Source: an uncultured Ignavibacteria bacterium
GTDB taxonomy: Bacteria; Bacteroidota; Ignavibacteria; Tepidaquicellales; OLB5
DNA: 64,000 nt
Assembly: GCA_937873695.1 (NCBI GenBank)
Contig: CALMYL010000012.1
Span: 62,001-126,000 of the forward strand
Direction: 5' to 3'
Shown here: in pieces, positions 45,583-54,616 of the stretch
Layout: each line of letters opens with the position of its first letter
Numbering within the stretch: the first letter of the stretch is position 1
Program-made: the position numbers and the translations under genes
The notes under the pieces: generated by a model
The model's database searches: none
Seen by the model: only the letters and a program-made list of their open reading frames with translations
What the model was told of the DNA's origin: nothing

Positions 45583-45858
45583 CTACGGTTTTTCCGGCAC
45601 ATATCCTTCCGGCATCCTGTAATTGTCAGAAAAAAAGTACTCATCTGCTTTCTGTTCAAATACCTGGTCAGCCATCGGACTTGTAAGGTCAAGCCTGTAT
45701 TCATTTATCACCATCTTGAAGTGTTCCAGAAATTCCTGCCATGCCTGCTTTGATACGTTTTCAAATATACGCTGTCCAAGCTCATTTGGCAGCGGCGGAG
45801 CAGAAAGTCCGGGAAGCTCAACTCCTAATTTTATGCACTTTACAATTCTTTCACTCAT
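45583..45858 (-). CDS. Fe(2+)-trafficking / oxidative damage protection protein YggX
   Basis: 91 residues, full-length YggX. Family features: VKCIKLGVELPGLSAPPLPNELGQRIFENVSKQAWQEFLEHFKMVINEYRLDL, then a YFFSDNYRMPEGYVPE end. The conserved Cys (position 8 here) is present. The protein protects Fe-S clusters and is linked to iron handling. ATG at 45858. Monocistronic; an AT-rich region lies between it and the plus-strand gene at 46034. Confidence 0.92.
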   Translation of the reverse strand: MSERIVKCIKLGVELPGLSAPPLPNELGQRIFENVSKQAWQEFLEHFKMVINEYRLDLTSPMADQVFEQKADEYFFSDNYRMPEGYVPEKP

Positions 45859-46033
45859 ATTATTCTATATTGATTTCAACAAATATGACAAATTTTGACA
45901 ATATTTAATATGGAAATATTTGTATAGATTAGGCATACTTTTGCGGTCTCGTTCATCATGTGACTTTAAGTCATCGGGTAAATTTCATGGGGATAGTTTT
46001 GTAAATTAAATTTAAATAATTTTATAACGATTT

Positions 46034-47851
46034 TTGTTTTCAATGAAGATATTTCTTATAATTTTAATACTTGGATCAATTACACAAATGACAAAATCTA
46101 AAACAGCTTCAACAGGTAAAAACATACCCGTTGAGTACACCGTTTCAATGCCTGAACCTTCAACACATTTTTTTCATGTAAAAATTGAATTAAAAAATAT
46201 TTCGGTTTCACAAAAAAATATAGAGCTAAAAATGCCGGCATGGCGCTCGGGGAGATATTTTATCTTCGATTTTTCCGGCGGCGTGCAGGAATTTACTGCC
46301 GTTAATGAAAAGGGCAAATCTCTCAAGTGGGTAATGACCGACAAATCAACCTGGCTGATTGAAAGAAGCGGGAATTCCGTTATTGTAAATTACAAAGTGT
46401 TCGCCAACGATTTCCTTTCGCGCACCCGTGGACTCGATGCTGAACACGCATTCATAAATAATCTGGCAGTGTTTATGTTCGCGCCAAAGTTTTACAATAA
46501 ACCCTTAACTCTTAAAGTAATTCCATATGATAACTGGCATGTAACTACGGGAATGGATAACTACAACAATGAACCGAATACTTTCTACGCGCCAAATTAT
46601 GATTACTTTGCAGATTGTCCGCTTGAAATAGGCACACAAACTGACTTCAGTTTTGATGTAAGGGGAATCAAGCACACTATAAGCTTCCAGGGGGAGGCGA
46701 ATTATGATAAACAAAGGCTGATCAAAGATTTTACTATTATTATCGAAAAGAACTTTGACTTCTGGGGAAGTGTGCCGTATAAACATTACACATTTATTGT
46801 GCACTGCACGCCGCAAAGCGGCGGAGGGACCGAGCATATCAATTCAACCGTGGTTGGAGTGAAACCGCAGGCCTTTGATTCAGAGGCGGGATATGAGTCA
46901 TTTCTAAGGCTCATTTCACATGAATTTTTCCATACTTGGAATGTTAAACAGCTAAAGCCCGCCGGCTTAACACCGTATGACTGGACTAAGGAAAACTATA
47001 CTTCTGAGTTGTGGATTGCAGAGGGCGGCACTAGCTATTATGACGGACTTATGCTTGTACGAACGGGACATATGAGTGTTGAGAATTTCTACAAAGAAAT
47101 TGCAAACGGCGTTAACGATGAACGCCGCAGACCCGGCAATAAAATTCAGCCCGTAGCCTTCTCAAGTTTTGAGGCATGGGTTAAATTCTGGAAACGCTCG
47201 GCGAATTCATATAACTCTGAATCCGATTACTACTCCAAAGGCTCACACGTTTGTATTGCGCTTGATATGGAGATCCGTAACTCATCAAATAACGAATACT
47301 CCCTTGACGACGTGTTCCCGTATATGTTCAAGAAATTCCCTTTGGATGTAAGGGGATACACCAATGATGATTTCCGCAAAGCCTGCGAAAAATTCGCGGG
47401 GAAATCGCTGAAGCAGTTCTTTGAGGACTACGTTTATGGCGTTAAGCCAATTGAATGGGAAAAGTACCTTGGGTATGCGGGACTCGTGCTTACGCACAGC
47501 GACTCAGTTATTACACCAATTGTGGGCCTAAAGTGCTCAAAGAATGAAAATAAGATCGTTGTTGAGGAAGTTATCGCGGGTTCATCCGCTGAAAAAGCAG
47601 GCTTGCAAAGCGGTGATGAAATCATCGCGGTTGATGGCAGCCGCCTGAGCTACGAAGATGCCGAAAAGCGCATAAAGGAATTGAAAATAGGCGATAAAAT
47701 CACATTAACCGTTTTCAGGAATAACAGGCTGACTGAAGCAAAATTAAGCATGGAAGAGATAAAACTTTCGAATTACAAAGTTGAACTCACCCAATCACCG
47801 ACCGCTTTGCAGAAGAAGATTTACGATAAGTGGCTGGAAGTTAAAGAGTGA
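46034..47851 (+). CDS. M61 family metallopeptidase with PDZ domain
   Basis: 605 residues. N-terminal hydrophobic segment (about 1-18) suggests export. An N-terminal beta domain (YTVSMPEPSTHFFHVKIELKN, MPAWRSGRYFIFDFSGGVQEF) is typical of M61 glycyl aminopeptidases. The catalytic domain: GGGTEHINSTVVG, then LISHEFFHTWNVKQLKP (HExxH) with downstream Glu in LWIAEGGTSYYDGLMLVRTG. A C-terminal PDZ domain is seen in VVEEVIAGSSAEKAGLQSGDEIIAVDG. All zinc ligands are present. Likely cleaves peptides in the periplasm or outside. A terminator follows at 47871. Confidence 0.92.
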   Translation: MFSMKIFLIILILGSITQMTKSKTASTGKNIPVEYTVSMPEPSTHFFHVKIELKNISVSQKNIELKMPAWRSGRYFIFDFSGGVQEFTAVNEKGKSLKWVMTDKSTWLIERSGNSVIVNYKVFANDFLSRTRGLDAEHAFINNLAVFMFAPKFYNKPLTLKVIPYDNWHVTTGMDNYNNEPNTFYAPNYDYFADCPLEIGTQTDFSFDVRGIKHTISFQGEANYDKQRLIKDFTIIIEKNFDFWGSVPYKHYTFIVHCTPQSGGGTEHINSTVVGVKPQAFDSEAGYESFLRLISHEFFHTWNVKQLKPAGLTPYDWTKENYTSELWIAEGGTSYYDGLMLVRTGHMSVENFYKEIANGVNDERRRPGNKIQPVAFSSFEAWVKFWKRSANSYNSESDYYSKGSHVCIALDMEIRNSSNNEYSLDDVFPYMFKKFPLDVRGYTNDDFRKACEKFAGKSLKQFFEDYVYGVKPIEWEKYLGYAGLVLTHSDSVITPIVGLKCSKNENKIVVEEVIAGSSAEKAGLQSGDEIIAVDGSRLSYEDAEKRIKELKIGDKITLTVFRNNRLTEAKLSMEEIKLSNYKVELTQSPTALQKKIYDKWLEVKE

Positions 47852-47870
47852 AATAGAGTTATTTTATTCA

Positions 47871-47897
47871 GGCGATCTAAAGGATCGCCTTTTTTTT
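47871..47897 (+). terminator. Intrinsic terminator of M61 peptidase gene
   Basis: Arms GGCGATC (47871-47877) and GATCGCC (47883-47889), extended by one pair, followed by eight T's (47890-47897). Confidence 0.93.
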
Positions 47898-47910
47898 ATG
47901 ACCCAAATCA

Positions 47911-48135
47911 TTGTTCTGCCTAAATTGCTGTATTATATTTGTAATGTAACCTATAAATACCCATAGTTGACTGTAGACACCCGAGCCTTGATGCTGAATT
48001 TTCCGCGAATAAACTCAATTTAATAAATTTTATATAATAATAACATTTTGCTTTAATATTGCAAAAAGCCAAAAAGTGTATTATTTTAAATAAACTTACT
48101 CTATATCCTGTTGATAAAATGATGGTATCATTTTA
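47911..48135 (+). promoter_or_regulatory. Promoter and distant palindrome upstream of T9SS gene 48177
   Basis: TTG (47911-47913), 20-base spacer, TATATTTG (47934-47941): an exact match to the window's promoter pattern. The start codon is 236 bases further on. In between, an inverted repeat has 9-bp arms TAAAATGAT (48115-48123) and ATCATTTTA (48127-48135) with GGT at the centre. It could be an operator or a leader element. The stretch holds no gene. Confidence 0.5.
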
Positions 48136-48176
48136 GAAACCTTGTCTCTAAGGCGGAAAATTTAAAATTAATAATT

Positions 48177-49637
48177 ATGAATAAAAATCCTCAATACAGC
48201 CCGAAATCCAGCCAAAAATTAAAAGTTTTACTTTATTTGATTTTAAGTTTTTTCTTTTGTCAAAATGCAACCGCTCAAAGCATTACATGGCAAAGAACAT
48301 ATAAACAATATTTTTATAATTATGGATTTGGGGCATGTCAAACGACGGACGGCAACTTCGTCATAGTTGGACAAGCTGTTGGTAGCAAGCTGTTTGCAAT
48401 GAAAATTAATCCATTGGGAGATACTCTATGGTCTATTATCCAAAATGATATGCCAATTTCATTGGGATTATCAGTTACCCCATCAGATAATGGAAGTGTA
48501 ATCTTAACAGGGGGATGGAACAAGGCATTTGTGATAAAACTAAATTCAAATGGCATTATTGAATGGAATAGGACTTATGCAAACGGTACCATTGACTGTA
48601 ATGAAATTAAAAAAACGAATGATGGTGGTTTCATTTTTTGCGGAGGTTTTGTTTATGATTCCGAAAGAGCATACGTATGTAAGATAGATTCGCTGGGAAA
48701 CATGTTATGGCAAAAAGTTTATTCCTCTAATTTTCATAAAGCATTCAGGTCAATTGAATTAGCGCATGATGGCGGATATATTATGACCGGCGAAGTTCAG
48801 GAATCATCAGTTACACCTGGTAAAATATTGATATTCAAAATTAATGAAAGTGGAGACTCATTATGGGAAAAGAGATTTTCTTTCACTAATACCAGTCCAG
48901 GAGGAATAAAAATCAGAAAAATTAATAATGCTTATATCATAGGAGGTTTAACAAATGATACAAATTACAGACAGCAAATATTTTTTGCAAATATTAAGTT
49001 GAATGGTGATACGAATTTCGTGAAGACTTATCCAACATATGGCAGGAATGAATTTTTTGATGATATTGCTGTAATTAACAGCAATAAGTATGTAATTTGT
49101 TTTGACAGAGATTCTAGCACAGTTAATTACAGCTCTATTGCTATGATCACGGATTCACTTGGGAATATTTTACACAAAAGATTTTTCACGAATACTTCAT
49201 ATTTTATCTGGGGAAGGCTAAGTACAATTGTACCAATCTCAAATGGAGATATATTATTTACAGGTACAGCAAAAGTTACTCAGCCGTTTGGCTCTGAAGT
49301 AGTTCATGCTATACGAACTGATAGTTTACTGAATTCACCAGTAATTGGAATTAGTAATGAAAACGAAAACACTCCTTCTGATTTTAATTTGATACAAAAT
49401 TTTCCAAACCCTTTTAACCCTGTAACTAACATCAAATTTGATATTCCCAAAGATGTAAATGTAAGCATCAAAATATATGATATTCTTGGCAGCGAAGTAT
49501 TTGGCGTTAACGAATACAAAAAAGCCGGCAGTTACGAAGTGAAATTTGACGGTTCGAATTTAGCAAGTGGGATTTATTTTTATAAGATAGATACAGATAG
49601 GTTTAGTGATACGAAGAAGATGGTGTTGTTAAAGTAA
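48177..49637 (+). CDS. T9SS-exported protein with delta-60/kelch-like beta repeats
   Basis: 486 residues. Signal-like helix near residues 18-36 (LLYLILSFFFCQNATAQ). The body has repeats of the type D-G-G-Y/F-I-x-x-G plus W-x-K-x-x-x-x (TTDGNFVIVGQAVG, TNDGGFIFCGGFVY, AHDGGYIMTGEVQ, LGDTLWS, SLGNMLWQKVY, GDSLWEKRF), as in secreted beta-propeller proteins of this group that log values of the form 'Gly-Asp-x-Leu-Trp'. The T9SS tail is NLIQNFPNPFNPVTNIKFDI and ends MVLLK. No enzyme motif. AT-rich codon use slightly stronger than neighbours. Terminator at 49722. Confidence 0.88.
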   Translation: MNKNPQYSPKSSQKLKVLLYLILSFFFCQNATAQSITWQRTYKQYFYNYGFGACQTTDGNFVIVGQAVGSKLFAMKINPLGDTLWSIIQNDMPISLGLSVTPSDNGSVILTGGWNKAFVIKLNSNGIIEWNRTYANGTIDCNEIKKTNDGGFIFCGGFVYDSERAYVCKIDSLGNMLWQKVYSSNFHKAFRSIELAHDGGYIMTGEVQESSVTPGKILIFKINESGDSLWEKRFSFTNTSPGGIKIRKINNAYIIGGLTNDTNYRQQIFFANIKLNGDTNFVKTYPTYGRNEFFDDIAVINSNKYVICFDRDSSTVNYSSIAMITDSLGNILHKRFFTNTSYFIWGRLSTIVPISNGDILFTGTAKVTQPFGSEVVHAIRTDSLLNSPVIGISNENENTPSDFNLIQNFPNPFNPVTNIKFDIPKDVNVSIKIYDILGSEVFGVNEYKKAGSYEVKFDGSNLASGIYFYKIDTDRFSDTKKMVLLK

Positions 49638-49721
49638 TCCCGCCAGAGCCCCAAGGGGTTAAACAGGGACTGCGAAAATGTCTCTGACATTTTCTTGAAA
49701 GCAAAAAGTAAATTATTTTAT

Positions 49722-49750
49722 GTCCGGTAGAATATTGCCGGACTTTTTTT
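49722..49750 (+). terminator. Intrinsic terminator of T9SS gene 48177-49637
   Basis: Arms GTCCGG (49722-49727) and CCGGAC (49738-49743) with a following T-run (49744-49750). Confidence 0.9.
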
Positions 49751-49871
49751 TCTCGCCACTGTCAAAGCCAGTCCTTCGGCTTTCAGGGCTAAATGATTTT
49801 AAACCCCGTTGTTGCTGCCACGATTGCCCGGCAATTCACCAACAACATATTTCGCTAATCCTGTCTCTCTT

Positions 49872-49904
49872 TTACTTCCTGTCCAGTTCAGTAATCCGGT
49901 GCGG
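49872..49904 (-). repeat. Duplicated 33-bp fragment of the neighbouring lipoprotein gene
   Basis: This stretch repeats 50227-50259 with one mismatch (32 of 33). In the gene it encodes RTGLLNWTGS near the C-terminus; here the minus strand reads RTGLLNWTGSKR in a short frame that starts at a stop and ends soon after. The copies are 355 bases apart and flank the gene at 49946-50203. The rest of 49751-49945 shows nothing else. Confidence 0.7.
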
Positions 49905-49945
49905 CTCTGCACACTAAAAAACTATCAGTGAATACTTATCAGAGC

Positions 49946-50203
49946 TCATGTAATCGTTATTCCTGTTATCAAAATGCCCAATTCTGCATGTATATCATTA
50001 ATTATATTTGACTCTTCTTTCTGCAGAATAGCTTTCACATTTTCATTGTCTGTTTGTATTATCAAACGACTTCCGGCTCCGGATTCTTCTTTGATCTTAA
50101 GTACAGTATTGCCAATCTTACCACCCAGAGTGTTGAAATACCTGCTGTTGAGTAAGCCCCAGACCTTGTTTGAATTCCCGACGTTTTTGAAAAATTTGAA
50201 CAT
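49946..50203 (-). CDS. Small hypothetical protein, 85 residues
   Basis: MFKFFKNVGNSNKVWGLLNSRYFNTLGGKIGNTVLKIKEESGAG, then RLIIQTDNENVKAILQKEESNIINDIHAELGILITGITIT. No membrane helix or signal peptide is clear. Asn/Lys-rich with a compact strand-helix end. I do not recognise it. It starts 4 bases after the stop of the lipoprotein gene on the same strand, and lies between the two copies of a 33-bp repeat, so it may have been inserted or the region partly duplicated. Coding remains probable but not sure. Confidence 0.5.
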   Translation of the reverse strand: MFKFFKNVGNSNKVWGLLNSRYFNTLGGKIGNTVLKIKEESGAGSRLIIQTDNENVKAILQKEESNIINDIHAELGILITGITIT

Positions 50204-50207
50204 ATAA

Positions 50208-50561
50208 TTAATCCAGTTTTTCTTTGTTACTTCCTGTCCAGTTCAGTAAGCCGGTGCGGACCTGTTCGCTTAACTGTGTCCAGCTAAAGCGGGTCGGATT
50301 ATATTCATCGCCAAACAATACATACTGCATTGCAGTATTGTTATCCCTCACATCAATAATTACAGTGTAACGTTCCATTTTGGGCTCAATCCCAAGGTCA
50401 TCCTGCAGCTTCACGAATATCGGGTCATCATCAGCATCAGCAAGCACACGGAAGTACTTTGATGTTTTCAGGTCCTTTGTGTTCTTTGATATCTTGGTAC
50501 CTGAACAGCCTACAAGTAAAACTGCAAATACAAAAACCGAAATATATTTAAATGCCTTCAT
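50208..50561 (-). CDS. Small lipoprotein, 117 residues
   Basis: Signal peptide with lipobox LLVGCSGT (Cys near residue 19). The mature part has NTKDLKTSKYFRVLADADDDPIFVKLQDDLGIEPKMERYTVIIDVRDNNTAMQYVLFGDEYNPTRFSW, then the C-terminal SEQVRTGLLNWTGSNKEKLD. No family recognised. The codons for RTGLLNWTGS are duplicated at 49872-49904. It is followed by the gene at 49946 with a 4-base gap. Confidence 0.7.
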   Translation of the reverse strand: MKAFKYISVFVFAVLLVGCSGTKISKNTKDLKTSKYFRVLADADDDPIFVKLQDDLGIEPKMERYTVIIDVRDNNTAMQYVLFGDEYNPTRFSWTQLSEQVRTGLLNWTGSNKEKLD

Positions 50562-50667
50562 TTACAAATCTTTTTGTATAATTAAAACCTGCCAAGTCAT
50601 TAAGACCTGGCAGGTTTATTAAATATTGTCAACTATAAACTATCAATTGTCAAATGTCAACTACCAA

Positions 50668-51702
50668 CTATTCATTAATAAGCTTATCAATAATATCCGT
50701 TGTCTTAATTCCATCCGCTTCGGCGTTGAAGTTAGTTATGAGCCTGTGCCTTAATACGGGCTTTGCTACCTTCTTCACATCATCAATCTCAGGCGAGAAC
50801 CTTCCGCTGAGTATCGCGTTTGTCTTCGCCCCTAATATCAGGTATTGCGATGCTCTGGGTCCTGCGCCCCATTCAAGCCAGTCCTTAATATACTTCTGTG
50901 TATTCGCGCCGGCGGGTCTTGTTCTGTTTACAAGATTCACAGAATAATCAATTACATTATCAGCAACAGGTACGCGTTTAACCAGGTCCTGCAGCATAAT
51001 TATCTCATCTTTTTTAAGTACAATATTAAGCTTTGGCGCGTACATGCTTGTGGTATATTTTATAATATCCATTTCTTCGCTAACGGTCGGATAGTCCAGC
51101 CAGATATTGAACATAAACCTGTCAAGCTGTGCCTCAGGCAGGGGATAGGTTCCTTCATGCTCAATTGGATTCTGTGTAGCGAGTACAAAAAACGGTTCAT
51201 CAAGCGTATAGGTTGTTCCCGCTGCTGTTACTTTGTGCTCCTGCATCGCTTCCAGCAGGGCTGATTGTGTCTTAGGCGGTGTGCGGTTTATTTCATCAGC
51301 AAGTACCATGTTCGCAAAAACCGGACCGTGTATGAATTTAAACCGCTTAGAGCCGGTTGAACGGTCATCTTCAAGGATTTCCGTGCCTACAATATCACTT
51401 GGCATAAGGTCAGGGGTGAACTGTACCCTCGAGAATTTCAGCTCAAGCACATCGGCAAGAGTTTTTACCAAAAGGGTTTTCGCAAGTCCGGGTACGCCCA
51501 CAAGCAGGCAATGCCCGCGGCTGAGTATAGCTATAATTATCTGGTCAATAACAGCATCCTGCCCTACAATGACCTTTGCTACTTCCTTTTTCAACTCAGC
51601 AAATTTGCTGCTGAGATATTTCACCATCTCAACATCATTCATTGCTGAATTACCATTCGTGCTTATATTAGGCTTTTTTGTAACAGTTTTATTTTCTTCC
51701 AT
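50668..51702 (-). CDS. MoxR family AAA+ ATPase
   Basis: 344 residues. Walker A VGVPGLAKTLLVKTLA, Walker B MVLADEINRTPPKTQSALLEAMQE, sensor 1 VLATQNPIEHEGTYPLPEAQLDRFMFNIW. This is the MoxR subfamily of chaperone-like ATPases, which usually pair with VWA and DUF58 proteins. No DUF58 or VWA gene is found in this window near it, so this is an isolated MoxR here; partners may be elsewhere. N-terminal ~30 residues are an unconserved extension. Its 3' neighbour, the lipoprotein gene, is 106 bases away. Confidence 0.92.
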   Translation of the reverse strand: MEENKTVTKKPNISTNGNSAMNDVEMVKYLSSKFAELKKEVAKVIVGQDAVIDQIIIAILSRGHCLLVGVPGLAKTLLVKTLADVLELKFSRVQFTPDLMPSDIVGTEILEDDRSTGSKRFKFIHGPVFANMVLADEINRTPPKTQSALLEAMQEHKVTAAGTTYTLDEPFFVLATQNPIEHEGTYPLPEAQLDRFMFNIWLDYPTVSEEMDIIKYTTSMYAPKLNIVLKKDEIIMLQDLVKRVPVADNVIDYSVNLVNRTRPAGANTQKYIKDWLEWGAGPRASQYLILGAKTNAILSGRFSPEIDDVKKVAKPVLRHRLITNFNAEADGIKTTDIIDKLINE

Positions 51703-51804
51703 TAATAATTATTATTTCGCGCAAAAATAAAGTTCTTATGAATTTTAAGCTGCTGCTTATTAATATTCTATATCTGTTATTTGATTTTTGCTATTTGTTA
51801 TTTG

Positions 51805-53247
51805 TTATTTGATCTGGTTTCCGTCAGGATCAAAAACAAGCACTTCGCCAAATTTAGCAAGTTTATCTTTCACCGCGCCCGCATCACCTGATACTACTAT
51901 TGTAATGTTTTCGGGGTGAATGTATTTCTTAGCTGCATCCAGTATATCCTGTTTTGTCAATGCGTTTATGGCGCTGATGTATTTACTGTAATAATCCTTT
52001 GGCAGATTATATAGTTTCAGGTTAATAACCCGTGATGCAACCGCATTTGCGGTTTCAAGCTGCAGCGGGAATACACCCGTCATGTAATTCTTAACCGTTT
52101 CAAGCTCCTCATCGGTCACTTCTTCGCTTATCATGCGGTTCAGCTCACCAAGTATTAGTGTAATTGATGTATCGGTTACTTCGTTCCTTACATCAGTATC
52201 GACCGAAAAATCACCGGAATACAGGTGCGGATTGAAGTAGCTCCTTGCACCATAAGTAAAACCATGCTTTTCCCGCAAATTGTAGTTAATTCTTGAGCCA
52301 AAATATCCGCCCAGTATAGTATTCATTATTGTTACTGCAATATAGTCCGGATTGTTCCTCGGAATTCCGAGATGCCCGACCCTCAGGTTTGACTGAACTG
52401 CACCGGCCTTGTTTATTACATATACCTTTGTTGTACCGTCTGATTCATTGAATCTGAATGAATTCACCCTGTTAATGCCATCATGCGGCAGATTACTGAA
52501 CTTCTCTTCGGTCAGCTTAAGTGCCTCTTCAATGGTAATATCGCCAACAAATGCAATTATAAGGTTACCTGAGTAATAATTCATTTTGTAGAAATCCCTG
52601 AGGTCTTTGCTGGTCATATTTTTGACTGTTGCTTCAGTGCCTTCAGCGGGATTTGAATAAGGCAGCTCACCGTAAACAACCTTATTAAATTTCTTATCGC
52701 TTAAATGCCCGGCGTCATCTTTGCTTTGCAGAATTGAAGAAAGCCTCTGCTCCTTAACTCTTGCCAGCTCATCATCGGCAAAAACGGGATTCTGCGCAAC
52801 ATCACTTAAAATATCAATACCTGTACTCAGATGCTTTTTAAGCACAGATAGTGATATATAACTTCCGTCCCAGTCACTGCCGGCATTTATGCTGCCGCCC
52901 ACGAAATCAATTTCTTCGGCAATTTCGGTTGCTGAGCGTTTTGTTGTTCCCTTTGTCAGCATTTCGGCAGTAAGTGAAGCAAGTCCGTATTTATCGCCGT
53001 CATAAAATGACCCGGCGTCTTTAAATACCAATCTCACCGATACTGCGGGTATTTTATTATTTTCAATTACCAGTACATTTATACCGTTGGGCAGGGTTGT
53101 ATCAAAGTAGTCAGGGAACTGTACGTCTTTGGGCGGTCCCGGTTTCGGCGGCCTGGTTCTGTCTAATATCTCATCCTGTGCGTTTATATTTTGTGCCATA
53201 AATATTATTAAAAGTAAAAAAAATGTTATTTGTATTTTATTGGTCAT
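51805..53247 (-). CDS. M16 family peptidase-like protein, no HxxEH motif
   Basis: 480 residues. Signal peptide 1-23 (QNINAQ) and a Pro-rich linker RTRPPKPGPPKDVQFPDYF. The M16 fold is clear: TTLPNGINVLVIENNKIPAVSVRLVFKDAGSFYDGDKYGLASLTAEMLTKGT. Where active members have HxxEH, this has LTAEM, so the zinc site is lost. The R-Y motif typical of inactive partners (LREKHGFTYGARSYFNPH) is present. In two-subunit M16 enzymes one chain is catalytic and one carries R/Y, so this is probably the non-catalytic partner. Third of a run of three M16 genes. Confidence 0.9.
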   Translation of the reverse strand: MTNKIQITFFLLLIIFMAQNINAQDEILDRTRPPKPGPPKDVQFPDYFDTTLPNGINVLVIENNKIPAVSVRLVFKDAGSFYDGDKYGLASLTAEMLTKGTTKRSATEIAEEIDFVGGSINAGSDWDGSYISLSVLKKHLSTGIDILSDVAQNPVFADDELARVKEQRLSSILQSKDDAGHLSDKKFNKVVYGELPYSNPAEGTEATVKNMTSKDLRDFYKMNYYSGNLIIAFVGDITIEEALKLTEEKFSNLPHDGINRVNSFRFNESDGTTKVYVINKAGAVQSNLRVGHLGIPRNNPDYIAVTIMNTILGGYFGSRINYNLREKHGFTYGARSYFNPHLYSGDFSVDTDVRNEVTDTSITLILGELNRMISEEVTDEELETVKNYMTGVFPLQLETANAVASRVINLKLYNLPKDYYSKYISAINALTKQDILDAAKKYIHPENITIVVSGDAGAVKDKLAKFGEVLVFDPDGNQIK

Positions 53248-53281
53248 TGCTTGTAATAATTGCGCCGTTTAAGCTGTATCT

Positions 53282-54565
53282 TCAGGGTTTCGGAAGGTAA
53301 TTAAGGATAACCCTTCCGGAGTTCTTTAAATATTTTTCTGCCGCAAAATGTATATCATCAAGTGTTACAGATGAGTACTTCTTCATATTTGTGTTTATCA
53401 TTTCCGGTTCATCGTAAAACAACTTGTAATGAGAAAGCATATCGGCCTTTGCAAGATTTGTCTGAACTCTGTACGCATGTCTTGTTTCAATGCGGTTCTT
53501 TATCTTCTCAAGCTCTCTGGCCGTAATAGCCCCGCCGGAAGCTTCTCCAAAGATCCTGTCGATCTCATGCTGAACTTCGTCAATAGTAACATCGGGCATT
53601 AAAATGGCGTAGAAGTGCAGCAATCCGGAAAATTCTCTTCCTTCAGCCCAGCAGCCTATATCAGAAACCAATTGTTTTTTATATACAAGCTCATTATAGA
53701 GTCTTGAGCTCTCACCGGTTGAAAGAATATCTGTTAGTATATCAAATGCAAAATACTCGCCGGAATTTTCCTTGGGTATCTTGTATGCCCCGAAAATTCC
53801 GGGAAGCTGGATATCGTCATGAATGGTCTTAACAGTTTCACCTTCAAGCGGGGTATCGCTGAACTCCGCAGCATTGCGAAGCCCGCTGACCGAATACCTG
53901 CCTGCAGGAATGTTCCCGAAATATTTTTCAACAAGCCTGAGCGCTTTTTCCGTTTCAAAATCACCGGCTATTGTTAAAACTGCGTTATCAGGCACATAAT
54001 ATTTTTCGTAAAATTCTCTTATATCATCCAGGGTCGCTTTTTTAATATCTTTAACATCACCAATTGTATCCCACCCGTAACTGTTATTTCTGTAAAGCAG
54101 GGGTGCAAGTTTCAGGCTTACACTGCCATACGGCCTGTTGTCAAAAACCTGTTTTTTTTCTTCAATCACAACACCTTTCTGAATTTTCAGACTGTCTTCT
54201 GTGACCGAAAACTCAAGCATCCTGTCTGATTCCAGCCACAGCCCGAACTCCAGCTCATTGGCGGGTACAAGCAGGTAATAATTGGTTTTATCTTCTGTGG
54301 TGTATGCATTGTTTTCACAGCCTTTCTGAAGCGAAAGCCTGTCGTAATCACCGGGGGCAATGTTTTTTGAGCCTTCAAACATCAGGTGCTCAAACAAATG
54401 CGCGTAACCGCGCTTATCAGCGTCTTCATTTTTTGAACCGACATGGTAGCATAAATTTATTGCAGCAGAAGGTATGGTTCTATCCGGAGTTAAAACAACT
54501 TTAAGTCCGTTTTGCAGAATATGCTCTGTAAATTTAACTGTGTTCGTTATGATCTCTTTTCCCAA
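53282..54565 (-). CDS. M16 family zinc peptidase, catalytic, no signal peptide
   Basis: 427 residues. HxxEH motif in GYAHLFEHLMFEGSKNI, with a downstream Glu in VVIEEKKQVFDNRPYG. Start is TTG at 54565; an in-frame stop just upstream rules out a longer N-terminus, and no signal peptide is seen, so it is probably cytosolic. The gene sits between a secreted catalytic M16 (upstream) and a secreted non-catalytic M16 (downstream), 34 bases from the latter. Both halves of the M16 fold are visible (C-terminal ILTDILSTGESSRLYNELVYKKQLVSDIG). Confidence 0.92.
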   Translation of the reverse strand: MGKEIITNTVKFTEHILQNGLKVVLTPDRTIPSAAINLCYHVGSKNEDADKRGYAHLFEHLMFEGSKNIAPGDYDRLSLQKGCENNAYTTEDKTNYYLLVPANELEFGLWLESDRMLEFSVTEDSLKIQKGVVIEEKKQVFDNRPYGSVSLKLAPLLYRNNSYGWDTIGDVKDIKKATLDDIREFYEKYYVPDNAVLTIAGDFETEKALRLVEKYFGNIPAGRYSVSGLRNAAEFSDTPLEGETVKTIHDDIQLPGIFGAYKIPKENSGEYFAFDILTDILSTGESSRLYNELVYKKQLVSDIGCWAEGREFSGLLHFYAILMPDVTIDEVQHEIDRIFGEASGGAITARELEKIKNRIETRHAYRVQTNLAKADMLSHYKLFYDEPEMINTNMKKYSSVTLDDIHFAAEKYLKNSGRVILNYLPKP

Positions 54566-54616
54566 ATTAAAGTTGTGCCTGCCTTCAGTATTGTCTCAGC
54601 TGAACGGCAATCTGAA

